DNA of 64,000 bases from Rhynchosporium graminicola (taxonomy: Eukaryota > Ascomycota > Leotiomycetes > Helotiales > Ploettnerulaceae), in assembly GCA_900074885.1 (NCBI GenBank), contig FJUW01000042.1:863643-927642 (forward strand), given 5' to 3'. The notes below the pieces were generated by a model. The model saw only the letters and a program-made list of their open reading frames with translations, was not told where the DNA came from and searched no databases. A program made the position numbers and the translations under genes. Positions 11,682 through 23,084 of the stretch are shown here, in pieces; within the stretch, counting starts at the first letter, position 1; the number at the start of each line of letters is the position of its first letter.

Positions 11682-14600
11682 ATGGCCTTCATCAAACAAC
11701 TTGCTGGCTATCCCAGGCTACTGCTAGCTGGCAAACCCTCATCACGCGATATTGGAACACTTCTAGTAGCTATTGTGTCTGCAATAGGCTCAGGAATTCC
11801 TTTCCCAATCATCGGGATCATATTTGGTCAACTTCTCGATGAATTCAATGCAGCGACATGTGATCAAGCAGAGACAAGCGCAAGAGATGACGAGCAGAAA
11901 GATATCAACAGCAGAATCCTGTTGATTGTCTACCTTGCATTTGCTCAATTTGTCTTGATCTACCTCCATTTGCTATGTTGGACATTGACCGGAGCCCGAC
12001 TTGCCCAACGCCTGCGAGAAACATACCTGCAGAACCTCCTCCGCCAAGAACCTTTATTCTTTGACAATCTTCCGCCTGGAGAAGTCGCATCTAGACTCAA
12101 CACCGACATTCAAACCATTCGTTCCGGCACATCTGAGAAAGTCGGAATATGTCTTTCCAGCTTCTCATTCTTCGTCACGGCTTATATCGTGGCTTTCATC
12201 AAAGACACCAGACTGGCAGCAATGCTGATCTCCTTGATCCCAGCTTACTTCCTGATGTCTTTCGTTGGAAGTCATTACATTGAGAAATACTCTGGTCTTA
12301 TGTCAGATTACGCGGCGAAAGCTTCTTCTATCGCTTCAGAAGCACTTTCGAATATCGTGGTGGTACAAGCTTTTGGTGCGAATGGACGACTGGAAGAAAA
12401 ATTCTCCAAGGAACTCGAGGCCTCGGAGCAGGAAGGACTAAGGAAAGCTACAGCAGTGGGAATACAATCTGGTGTTCTTTACTTCATTGCGTATTCTGCC
12501 AATGGTCTTGCTTTCTGGCAAGGAAGTAAGCAAATAGCTGCAGCAGTACGGCAGGAAAATGGTGGAACAACTGTTGGAGCTGTCTTTACTGTGATCTTTA
12601 TTCTGGTCGAAGGTAAATTAAACGAGGTCTGCCGGATATCATTAGCTAACTGTAAATAGCTTCTCTTCTTCTCAGTCAAGTCGCACCATTCCTTCACATG
12701 TTCGTCGCAGCTGTTGCTTCTTACCAGAAGTTAATTGGAGACATCGATCGTATTCCAACCATCGACGGTACCAGTGAGTCTGGCCTTCGCCTCACGCAGG
12801 CTGAAGCGAGGTTTGAGTTCAGAGACGTCTCATTTATGTATCCTTCCAGGCCGGAAATTACTGTTCTCGACAAGATCAATCTCAGCATCCCAGTCAACAA
12901 GCACACAGCTATCGTAGGCCAGTCTGGAAGTGGGAAATCGACCATTGCCGCGTTGGTTGGGAGGTTGTATGATCCAACTGAAGGTCAGATTCTTTTTGGG
13001 GGTCATGATTTGAAAGATGTGAACGTCCATGATCTAAGAAGTTTTCTCAGTCTGGTACAGCAGGAACCTTCGCTCCTGGACCGTTCTCTATTGGAAAACA
13101 TTGCTCATGGTCTGGTCAATTCGAGCGATCCTGAGCATGCGCACTTGAAGCCGATTTTACTCAGCTCTACCCTGGCCGAAGTAGCTCGCGCAGTCAGGGA
13201 GGGTCAAACTCTCGAGATTGCTGCTGCGAAAGCAGGATCAGAGGCCATCCAAATCGTCAGCTTAGTACAGAAAGCTGCCGCGCTTGCAGATGCCGATGTG
13301 TTCATCACTGCACTGCAGCATGGATACGGAACAAATGTAGGCTCGAGTGGACGATTGATCAGCGGTGGTCAGAAGCAACGGGTTTCTCTTGCTAGAGCAC
13401 TTGTCAAGGACCCAGCTGTCCTCATCCTCGATGAAGCTACAGCTTCGCTCGACTCGAGGAGTGAGCAACGCATACAGCGAGCTATTGCAGGAATTTCATC
13501 TGGCAGAACAATGATCTCGATCGCCCATCGTCTATCTACTATCACCTATGCAGATAATATTATCGTCATACACAAGGGTCATATTCTAGAGCAGGGAAGT
13601 CACTCGGAACTGATGGCTAAAAACGGAGCATACGCCGATCTGGTCAGACTACAAACCATAAGCTCTGCGCCAACGAAAGATACAGACAGCAAGTCCGATA
13701 TGGAATCTCTGACTGAGGTGGGTACTGAGAGAAATGTCTCCATGGATATAGAAAAACATGCCATTGTAGCGAGCGAGGCCCCAGCCGAGCCTGAGGAGGA
13801 TAAAACCGAAACTCCATCAAAGACTCTCTGGTCATTAGTGAAAGGTTACGGCCCAGCTTTACGACCACATCTATTCATGATCTTCGTCGCCCTACTCGGC
13901 TCTACTGCTGTCGGCGGTGCGTTCTCAGCAGAAGCTGTGATTTTTGGAAACACAGTCGGAAGTTTGAATCCCTGCAAGAGCCCTGACAGTATTCGAAGCC
14001 GAGGTGAGTTCTACGGACTCATGTTCTTCGTTCTCGCAATCATTGAGTTCTTTGCCAATTTGGTCAGTTGGGCTGGATTTGGCTGGGTTTCAGAGAAGAC
14101 TGTCTATACCGTCCGCGTATTATCGTTCAGATCATTGATGGAGCAAGATCTTCAATGGCATCAATCGAAAGGTCGAACACCTGCGATGCTGCTCTCTTAC
14201 ATCACTCGGGATGGCAATGCCTTGGCCGGACTGAGTGGCTCTGTCATTGGCACATTATTCTCCATCACTGTCAACCTCATCGCAGCTATCATCTTGACCC
14301 ATATCATCGCATGGAGAATTGCGTTAGTGTGTTTGGCTCTGGTACCGCTTCTCTTAGGAGCTGGTTTGATGGAACTCCGAGTCCTCGGCCAGTTCGAAGA
14401 GAAACACGAAACGGCATACACCAAATCTGTCGACATCGGCGTTGAAGCAATAACATCAATCAAAACCATCGCCTCCTTTTCACTCGAGGAGGAGACGCTC
14501 CAAACATACCGGAAATCCCTCACAGGTCCACGCAATGAGACCTTCAAAGTCACCGTCCAAGCAAGTCTCTGGCAAGCAGTCACTTACTTCCTGGGTAATC

Positions 14601-15628
14601 TGGTAAATGCATTGGCATATTGGTGGGGAGCAAAACAGATCATCGCTGGAAACTACACACAGACCCAATTCCTGATTGTTGTCTTCTCCCTCCTCGTCAG
14701 TGCTCTCCTATGGAGTCAAATGTTCGCACTAGCACCAGAACTATCCAGTGCTCGCGCAGCCATGGCCAGAATCCTCAGTCTAATCGAGATAGGCTCCGAT
14801 AAAATGCAAGGCAGAATCGGGCGTCTTACCACAGACGTCGAAGCATCAGGCGAGAAAATATCTTGCCCGTCTTCTACTCAAGCAGCAAGTGTCCAGCTCC
14901 ACGACGTCCATTTCTCATACCCCGCCCGTCCCGACATCAAAGTCCTAAACGGCCTATCTCTCGATCTAAAGCCAGGCAAGTTTTACGCCCTAGTTGGCCC
15001 CAGCGGCGCAGGCAAATCAACAATAATCTCACTCGTCGAGAGGCTGTACACACCTTCATCAGGCGCCGTCATAGTCGACGGTATCGACATCACAAAACAC
15101 CGCTCCGTCCAATTCCGCGACAACATCGCCCTCGTCCCCCAAGACAGCGTCTTATTCGAAGGCACCATCTCATTCAACATCTCTCTCGGCGCTCGCCCCT
15201 CCCATCCCGTCACACAAGCCGAGATCGAAGAAGCGTGCAAACTCGCCAATATCCACGACACGATCTCCGCTTTGCCGGAAGGCTACAACACTCTCTGCGG
15301 ACCTAACGGCAATCAGTTCTCCGGTGGTCAGAAACAGCGATTATCGATCGCGAGAGCACTGGTCAGAAAGCCGAATCTGTTGATTCTGGATGAGTCGACA
15401 AGTGCTTTGGACGCGGCGAGTGAGAGGTTACTGCAGGATGGCTTGACGAGAGTTGCGAGGGGCATCACGGTCATCGCTATTGCGCATCGGTTGCATACTA
15501 TTCGGAAGGCGGATGTCATCTTCTTGATTGAGGAGGGGAGATGTGTGGATAGAGGGAGCCATGAGGAGTTGTTGGGTCGGTCGGAGAGTTATAGGGCGAA
15601 TGTTATGCATCAGACTGTTGCTGAGTAG
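11682..15628 (+). CDS. Full-size ABC transporter (TMD-NBD)x2, SitT/ABCB type
   Basis: An ATP-driven membrane exporter of the ABCB class, about 1299 residues. Exons are 11682-12612 and 12660-15628. The 47-bp intron has a GTAAAT donor, a GCTAAC branch and a TAG acceptor, and splicing restores an unbroken membrane domain (VEASLLLSQVAPF). NBD1 has GQSGSGKST (about 397), SGGQKQR (about 545) and VLILDEATASLD (about 564). NBD2 has GPSGAGKST (about 1090), SGGQKQR (about 1198) and LLILDESTSALD (about 1217). All ATP-binding motifs look intact. NBD1 has about 40 extra residues between Walker A and the signature. In Aspergillus fumigatus an ABC gene called sitT lies next to sidD, and this gene has the same neighbour. 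Export of the siderophore or of its breakdown products is inferred. The substrate is not shown by the sequence. Confidence 0.93.
12613..12659 (+). other. Intron of the ABC transporter gene
   Basis: A 47-bp intron in phase 1, with donor GTAAAT, branch AGCTAACT and acceptor AATAG. Without it the frame stops in the first membrane domain. Confidence 0.85.
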
Positions 15629-17069
15629 AGCCAAATGAGAAAAGAGATTTGGATAATTCCAGTTGCTACTTACACAGTACGATGATCGTTGCTTTCACAC
15701 ACAGGATTTCCCGCTCAGCTGATCACATTCGTTCATTCAGACCATTCACTTATTCATGCATGTCTGGAAAGACCTTGCGACTTGTATTCCAATATCATTC
15801 CCAACACTCTTCCCTCGAGCTCCTCGATTCCTTCCCCACCTCTCCCTGGGAATGAAAGCATCGCAGCATAGACCATTACTTCAAGTGTGAGGACAAATAA
15901 ATCCTTACCCTCATAGTTCTACAAGCAGGGTAGCAGATTCCCCCCTCCCCCCCCACAAATACACCGACATCAATTAAATCAATAGAACCTGATCCTTGCC
16001 GAGGCTCGTGCTACTGTCATGAACAAAAAACACAAATTAGATTCTATTCATCCCACGTACCTGGTTACTCTCACCCACCAAAAAGCATCTCCCAAAACAA
16101 ACTCTCTTCTACTCGAAAAAGCATCGACGAACTCTCTCCCAAACCCCCTTCCTGCTCTCCGGTCTCGGCACATGTGCTACCTCTCCACCTTCCTCTCCGT
16201 CCCTTGAGTATTTCTCCATGCCGCTGTCGGCATCAAAATATCCCTGCTCCGGTATGGTATGTACAGTAAGACATGCATGCAGGGAAGTGTACGGAAGCCG
16301 AGTGATCTAATCTAATCTAATCTAATCAGATGCCACTGACGGAGGGAGTATGTACAGTCCAGCACAGTACAGTACTTCAACAAGGATGGATGGATGGATG
16401 GATCTATCCGAGGCGTGGCTGGCTGCTTTATCGGTGAGGGAGAAAGATCTAATCTGATCTGATCTGATCAGATAGTGGGGATCTTATCTGATTTTTTCTC
16501 TTTTTTTCTTTTTTTTTCGCGCAGACCCACACATAGAGGGTTTTCATTACGTTGAGGCATGCAATGCACGTGGGATGAGAATGTACATGGGCGAAGAAGG
16601 TGGGATGGTGTCATGTTATTGAGAGGTGATGAGTGATGAGATAGAAAGGGTGTCTTGCCGATCTCGGTAGTGGGGCTTGCGAGAGAGATTGATTGACTGA
16701 GAGCTACGCGTTACCTTGCTGTCGCGCGCTTTGTGTATTCTTGATTGACATGTACTGAATGAACGGCGATGTGTGACAGATCTATCGTGCTAATCAAGGC
16801 TTCGACTTTAAACTACCCCTGATTCTCTTGTGGTGTATATATAAATCGCTAAAGAAAGAGAGACCGAATAGACTTGGCGCCAAACCGAGAAAGAACCTAC
16901 AAGCCATTCCATTCTATCTCCGAATGCAGCTTCCGAGATAGCTCAAGTCATTCTGAAGCTCCAAACTTCCTAATCTGGACGAGTAAGTGGATTTTGACAG
17001 ATATCTGGGGAGTTTATCTTGGCTTCTTGAATCCAAGTCCTCTCTTCTTGAACCTCTCTACCCTCCAAG
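15629..17069. promoter_or_regulatory. Upstream region of the hydrolase gene
   Basis: A 1.4-kb intergenic stretch with strong promoter character. It has TCTAATC tandem runs near 16303-16327, GATCT/TGATC runs near 16446-16480, an exact SREA-type site at 16484-16492, a GGAT tetranucleotide run at about 16385-16402, T-rich tracts at 16491-16519 and a TATATATAAA box near 16836-16845. No gene is supportable. Confidence 0.6.
16484..16492 (-). promoter_or_regulatory. SREA-type GATA element (exact, reverse orientation)
   Basis: TTATCTGAT is the complement of ATCAGATAA, an exact ATCWGATAA match. It lies 578 bp upstream of the hydrolase start codon. A cluster of near matches precedes it (repeated ATCTGATC and ATCAGATAG). 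Confidence 0.65.
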
Positions 17070-18183
17070 ATGGGTTCCAAATTCTGGCCCAAGGGTGGTC
17101 TTCCCGGAATCCTTCATCACTACGTAAGGTCTCATCCACCCACTCAAAAATCCCAAGCTAATCAAAGAAATCCAGACCGAGACGCTCGTGACGTTCGAAT
17201 ACACATCCCCAGCTTCAAAACCACACGCCTTAATCTTCGTCGGCGGGCTCGGCGATGGCGTAGCAACAACATCCTACATGGTCGATCTAGTCAGCAAACT
17301 CGCCCCAACTCCCTGGTCCCTCTTCACGCTCAACCTCTCTTCCTCTTACGGCCAATGGGGAACCGGCCATCTGGATCGCGACACCGACGAGCTTGCAGAA
17401 TGTATTTCGTATATCTCGGCTTACAAAGCATCACAGTATGCCGAGAGCCAGAGGAAAGTAGTCGTGATGGGCCACTCGACAGGAAGTCAAGTCGTGCTTC
17501 ATTATCTGAAGAGTCAAAACCCTCATCAGGGCACTTATACATTTGACAAAGATCTCGTTCATGTCCAAAGACCTGTTCTCGATGGCGCGATCATGCAAGC
17601 CCCCGTCAGTGATCGACAGGCTGTTCACCATATTTGCCAAGAAGGATTCGGAGAAAAGACACCAGCGGAGATGCGAGCTGTTTACGACGAGCTCTTGAAG
17701 TTGGCTAGGGCAGCTACAGATGACGATGGAGATAGTATGGCGCCTTTACATCTCTCGAGCGCCATCTACCCGCATCCGATTTCCTATCGTCGCTTCCTCA
17801 GCCTCTGCAGTCCAGACAGTCCCGAAAAGCCCGGCGACGACGATCTCTTCAGCTCCGATCTAAGCGATGAGTTCTTGAAAACCACTTTTGGCATGGTGGC
17901 TACCAGAGGCTTGTTGAGGGGGAAGTTGATGGTGCTGTATTCGGAGAAAGATGCTAGTGTACCGGCTTACGTAGATAAGCTTGCGCTGATGAAGAGGTGG
18001 CAGAAGGCTGCCGATGAGGGTGGTGAGAGGGAGGGAAGGGGAAAGATCTGGGATGACGAGTTCACGGCGGTGGTTCCCAATGCGAGTCATGCTTTGAGTA
18101 ATGACGATCAGGCTGAGCCGAGGAGGTTTTTGGCGGAGAAAGTGTTGGGGTATTTGACGAGGGTGGAAAGGGAAGAGAACTAG
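17070..18183 (+). CDS. sidJ: Alpha/beta hydrolase of the DUF1749 family, SidJ-type siderophore hydrolase
   Basis: This is a probable cytosolic esterase that cleaves fusarinine-type siderophores after uptake and so helps release iron. Exons are 17070-17123 and 17176-18183, with a 52-bp phase-0 intron (donor GTAAGG, branch GCTAAT, acceptor CAG). The product is 353 residues. The first exon gives MGSKFWPKGGLPGILHHY and joins directly to a TETLVTFEYTSP segment, matching the N-terminal pattern of SidJ proteins. Visible features are FVGGLGDG near residue 40, the nucleophile elbow GHSTG (Ser about 119), a likely acid in SEKDASVP (about 276) and a likely catalytic His in NASHAL (about 321). In A. fumigatus sidJ is part of the sidD cluster, which supports the call. 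A start at 17188 inside exon 2 would remove the conserved N-terminus. Confidence 0.88.
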
Positions 18184-19894
18184 TGTTATTGATGTCCTGG
18201 AATTTTTAGGTGATTTTCATTTCATGTTTCGGTAAAGCCTGTAAACAGTTTCGTGGGCTACTGATATAGAGGCATCGAATGATATTCCTGGGCTTAGGTT
18301 GGCGAGACCGATCAAGGTAGATTTGTTCCTGCGCATACATATTCTCGCTCGCAACGATAGGAGTCCAAGTCCTTTGCTACATTTCACAGCATTAGCTCAA
18401 GATATACAGCTCAGTGGAGTAGAATACCCGAGTTTACTTCTCATTCTTCCTCTTGCCATGCTAACGTAGTGGGGGATCATCACATCAACATCATCAATAT
18501 CAAGAAGAGCAACGAAAACACCTTGCCTCCCTCCCAAGTCCTAAACCTCAAAGTTTTTACTACCAGGGGCCATATGGGCTCTGGACTAAACACCAAAGAG
18601 CCCCAACACAATACGGAAGATTCTTCATTTCTTCAGACGTAAGTATCCTATTCCTCACCGTAAACAATATCCCCATCCACCTTCTCCAGCTAGATTTCAC
18701 CCAAGTAAACTTCGCTCAAGTGAAAGCTCTATCGTAGCGATATACTGACGGGAACAAAACAACGATCTTGGCAGTGCAAGTAACGCGTCATGCGCTCCGG
18801 GCGCAGCTCCGAATGATAGTTTGTGTGGTGGTGGTCTTGAAGGATTTGACTCTTACAAACAACGAATTCGCAGAAGGTGTTGAGAAGGGTCTGGAAGATC
18901 TATTTGTGAGGCAGGAAGACCGAGGGAGTGAGCTGGAGATGGATGATGATATTGAGATGGAAATATGTGTGAGGGTTCAGGCGGCAGGTGGTGCGTGGTG
19001 CGTGGAACAGAGATGTCTGCATCGCGAGGCGCTTTCTGTGTCGCTTTTGAGACCGTGGACAACTTCAAGGGTTGAGGAACGTGTGTGAATATTTCTATGG
19101 TAAATGGATACCGAATAGCGATTGAGGATGGGGATGAAAGCAATATATGAACGATCAGAAGGTTCAGGGTTGTTTTGCCAAGGTTTCTCACGGATCGGAA
19201 GAGCGAGGCGTTTAACCTCTTTAGGCTTAGCCGGTACTTTTTTTGTTTACATTGATTCTGATCCGATGGGATGGGATGGAGTTCTTTGGGAACATTGTTT
19301 GTAGGCGAACATAGGACTTTGTGGTACAATTTTATCTACAGTAGTGTTGCAAGGTAAGTGGTTGGTTCGGTATCGTGTTTACAGTTATGTAGACGAATTG
19401 ACCATGTCACTTTACAATCGAGTCGGGGTATTTGGAGAGATAAGATGCGGGTAAAGTCCTTGGCTCGTCCTATCCGCCCACCAGAGGCTCGATCAGCTTA
19501 TCATACTTGACAACATTGCCGCACCAAATACATCCGATCCTGAAAAGACAAGCTGCGAAGCAAAACGAAGCCAGGTCCTGCAGAGGCTTCCATCCCATAT
19601 CTCGTAGCCTCGGAATTCAGTCACCAAGAGACCCCGTCCATCGCCTATGACTTCTTGTTACACCATAAAGTAAAAGTCTCGCGGTAAAAACAAGTCGCAG
19701 AAATCAAAAAAGTCCCAATCCAACAGCTGCAGCCTCACGACCCAACTTCCCTGGTCTCGATTATTTTCAAAATTCTGGCGCAATCTTCTGAATTCTGTTG
19801 AGCCAGGATGCAAGAGGATTTTGGTTTGCAAGTGTGAATCCTATATTTTTTAGCATACGATTTTGGGAAAACTTCGCAGGGTATGGTATTAATC
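18184..19894. other. Hydrolase 3' flank and transition to the AT-rich block, no gene seen
   Basis: The frames here are short (up to 158 codons) and overlap on opposite strands at 18,768-19,329. They show no recognisable domain. Base composition is still normal, with TG and CA frequent, so RIP has not acted here. I see no RNA gene. Confidence 0.6.
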
Positions 19895-20079
19895 TGTTGC
19901 GAGGATATGGGTCTTGGCATGGATCAGGTGACTGTAGTCACGTGCATGGTCCGTGCGGATATTCCTAGATAATATCTTCTGTCGACTCTCTATAGTAATT
20001 AGTACTGCAATGCAACTAATATCATTCACACGATTACTACCTCTATGCCTTACTCTGAAGATCAACGTAACCTAGCGAT

Positions 20080-20095
20080 AAGTTATGAGCCCCGA
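20080..20095 (+). other. Candidate copia primer-binding site for half initiator tRNA-Met
   Basis: The stretch GTTATGAGCCC is complementary to GGGCTCATAAC, the anticodon stem-loop of initiator tRNA-Met. Drosophila copia is primed by a tRNA-iMet cleaved in the anticodon region. The match lies where the 5' LTR should end and gag begin. Confidence 0.5.
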
Positions 20096-20099
20096 TAGC

Positions 20100-21232
20100 C
20101 AGAAGTAGAGTAGTACTCAAAGAAGCAGTAGTACTATGATTCTTAATAGTAAGCGTCGAACTGTTTCTTAGTACTAAAAGGGTAGAGATTCAAGTTGCGA
20201 GCTTCCGATCAAGGTATAGTATACGCGTATAGTCAGTTAAACTAGCGCGTCTTTCTATAGTAAATACAGTCGCGCAGAGTGCTAGTAGAGAGAGTTCTTT
20301 AGCTATCGCACCTACGCTATTATTAGAAGAAGTCGAAGAAGTATATTCCGATAACTCTAGCTCTATTAAAGAGTCTTTACTATAAATAAGCCGTATAGTA
20401 CTTAATACTTATACTCGTATAGTAGTCAAAGTCGACGATTCCGAAATTATTATATCTCGAGGTGCAGAGTTTTCCGCGCTAGCGCCGGAAGCTACTACTT
20501 AAGTCCCTAGGACTTAAAATATACCCGATTTACCCCCTGTAGACGCTAATTCGACGTCCTAGGACTATCTAGAGGAGGATCCGGAAGACCCGGAATCGGA
20601 ACTTATTACTACGACTACACTAGAGCTATATAAACGCAAGAAGATAAGTAGCTCTATATCTTTGAACTTAGTAAATAGCTATAAGCTTAAGGGAGGAGAG
20701 AACTATACGGAATAGAGAGATAAGGTACTAAATATTACTAAAACTAATAGAATTAGTAAGTTTCTTAATATCAAATCTCGTGACTACGTGCCTAAAGAGA
20801 TAGACAAATAGGATAACGAGGTCGATAATAAAGCCCTTAAGAAGTAGTAAGATTAGGAGTCTAGAGAGAGTCAAATGAAGCTAGTAATCACGCTGAATTA
20901 TAAGGCCGGACCTCTCGCGTATACAACTAGTAAAACTACTATATTAGATATATGGAAAGCCTTATAGGCGCAGTACGAAGGAGGTGGTAATATACTAGTG
21001 TATAACGCTATATAAGATTATATCAAGCTCTAGTATAACGATTTTAACTCCTTAGAGAAGTTTATTATCGCTTTTAAGCTCTTAATTATTAAATTAAAGA
21101 CTTTAATAATAGCTCTACCTCCGGTATAGTATCTAATTATATTTATTACTATAGTTTCAGAGAAGTAGCCTATATAGGCTGAAAGATAACGTTCTCTCTT
21201 AAGAGTTTCTTCTAGTAATAACCTAGATACGA
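20100..21232 (+). pseudogene. Copia gag, N-terminal and central part
   Basis: A capsid-type gag reading with stops only at TAG/TAA where RIP would change Trp or Gln codons. The segment from about 20,690 follows the UBN2/copia gag pattern: LKGGENY then a stop in the Trp position, LNYKAGPLAY, and ILDIWKAL then a stop and AQYEGGGN. It is interrupted at 21,232 by the minus-strand 268-bp-LTR element and resumes at 32,822. Confidence 0.75.
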
Positions 21233-21500
21233 TATAACGATACAAGACTTAAGGCGGTATATAAGCAAGAATAAACGAGTAGGGAGGCTAAGAGCAGTCT
21301 TATATAGTCTACTACGAAGAAAACAAAAAGATAAGGAAGGAAGAAGAAGAGAGATAGAGTATAAGGCACCTTATATATATATACCGGTACTAGTCCGATA
21401 CTATACCGGGTCGGATACTAGTTCTGCCGGGATACTTATGAACTTAGGCCCTATTATCTATCCTTCTTCTTATATGATATTCAGGTAAGCTATTATTATA
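21233..21500 (-). repeat. Family 1 LTR (3' LTR of copy 1)
   Basis: A 268-bp LTR. On the minus strand it begins as RIP-altered TGTGACGAC and ends TCGTTATA. The self-complementary segment ATCTTTTTGTTT (complement of 21321-21332) is un-mutated here. The polypurine tract complement TTACCCCCTCCC lies immediately to its right. Confidence 0.9.
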
Positions 21501-21518
21501 TTACCCCCTCCCTAAGAA

Positions 21519-21536
21519 GAGCTTAACCTTAAGCTC
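21519..21536 (-). repeat. Pre-LTR hairpin of Family 1, copy 1
   Basis: Stem GAGCTTA/TAAGCTC (7 bp) with loop AGGT on the minus strand, between the antisense frame and the polypurine tract. The same stem is in copy 2. Confidence 0.75.
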
Positions 21537-21989
21537 GGAAGGTTATAGTTTATACTAGAATTAGTTTTTATTATAACTATTTTCGTCGATATTCGCGTAA
21601 TAAGCGCTAGCCGCTCTTTAGTAGTAATAAATCCTTTATTAGGTTCTAACTAGTTACGTCGCTATAATAGTACTATATTAGTTATAGCTTCTAAATCGGG
21701 CGGTAAGCGGTATTTACTTTATCTATTTATAATAAGAGTTAAGTTTAAGTAAGGCGTAAGGTATATAAAGGAAAGGGTTTATTAATATTAGAGCCTTTCC
21801 TTTTTAACCGCGATAACTACTTTAACTTATAAGTTTATTCTCCCTAGATTACGATATAGCTCCTAGATTAAGTATTATTACTAACTACTATAGTAATCTA
21901 ATAAAATCTTATATATTAATCGACCTAATTAACTCTTCTCTTAATATAAGTAAGTTTCCTATCTTAGTTTTAGGGATAGTCCTTAAGTA

Positions 21990-22975
21990 TAATACAGGAG
22001 TTTCACGGATCTATAACGCTAACTCCTATAGTGCCTTTACTAGTTCCTGCCGGTACTCTTTTAGCGGCGTATTATATATATTACTTATAATATATTCGCG
22101 CTTTCCTTAAGATAAAGTATAATAATACTCCTATTTTAGAACTCTTATACTTATTTAATAAGCCTAACTCTAAGCTTTATAAGTATTATTCGGCGTTAAA
22201 GAGTAGTTACGAGCCTATAGGTTACTTGAACCTGAACGTAGATATATATACTAACGCGTTATAGTTACCTAACTATATTAATATAAAGTATATTATTTTA
22301 TCCGGGTTACTTCCTAGTAGCGAAGCTAAGGACGCGGAGCTGAATCAGGGCGGTATCGTAGCTACTTATAAGGCGATTAATCAGATCTATTATCTTACGA
22401 AATCTGCTGCTTCTACTATTATATTAGAGATTACTACTATATAATTAGTAGAGACTTAAGCTTTAAGGCGTTCTATAGAGAAAGTATTTAAGGAGTTAGA
22501 GTTTATTAAGATAATAAGTTAAGATCTTAAATCCTTAAATACTAGTATAATACTAATATAATATAAGATCCGGATCTTTTAATAGTAGATTCAGCGAAGT
22601 CTAAGTTAATAGTATAAATAGCGTTAAAGCAGACGAAGGAGTTAAATAGTATTATACGGGAATTTACGAAGAAGGCTATATTTAAAGCTATAATATCTAA
22701 TACTAAGGGAAAGAGGAATTTACCTTCTAGTTTAGAGATAGTATCAGATCTAGATACTCTCGGACCTTCTTTAAAGAAGAAACCTTATAAGATTAGCTAT
22801 TATACTCGGTCTGCTACTAGGGCTATATTAGCAGATTTAAGTAAGGAGTTAGATATAATAGTTCCGGTTCTAGATATTCTAGAATTACTAAGAGCTCCGG
22901 AGAACTTAGAGGAGAAAGCTAGTAAAGTAGAGATAATTAAAGAAGTAGAGTTTTAGATATAGCGTTATTACGAAG
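21990..22975 (+). pseudogene. Antisense accessory reading frame of Family 1, copy 1
   Basis: This coding-like stretch is on the strand opposite to gag-pol, between the chromodomain and the 3' LTR. It reads in two overlapping frames. The first includes LLVPAGTLLAAY, AFLKIKYNNTPILELLYLF and SKLYKYYSALKSSYEPIGYL. The second, shifted by one base near 22,590, includes SLEIVSDLDTLGPSLKKK and YYTRSATRAILADL. Stops are almost all TAG/TAA, as expected if RIP changed Gln or Trp codons. The shift is at the same place in both Family 1 copies, so it predates them. A TATATAAA box at 21762-21769 lies upstream. I recognise no domain and assign no function. Confidence 0.55.
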
Positions 22976-23084
22976 CATAATCGAGGAATTATCCTTAGTA
23001 ATAAATTTTAATACTAGTAACTATAATAGCTTATTATCTTCTAAGTAACTATAGTTATCTATCCTGTCTTCTTAGGCTTTAATC

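Noticed and set aside
18768..19329. Overlapping frames of 106 codons (plus) and 158 codons (minus) after the hydrolase gene
   Set aside because: They lie on opposite strands over the same bases, with low-complexity residue content and no recognisable domain or splice pattern. Either could be chance.
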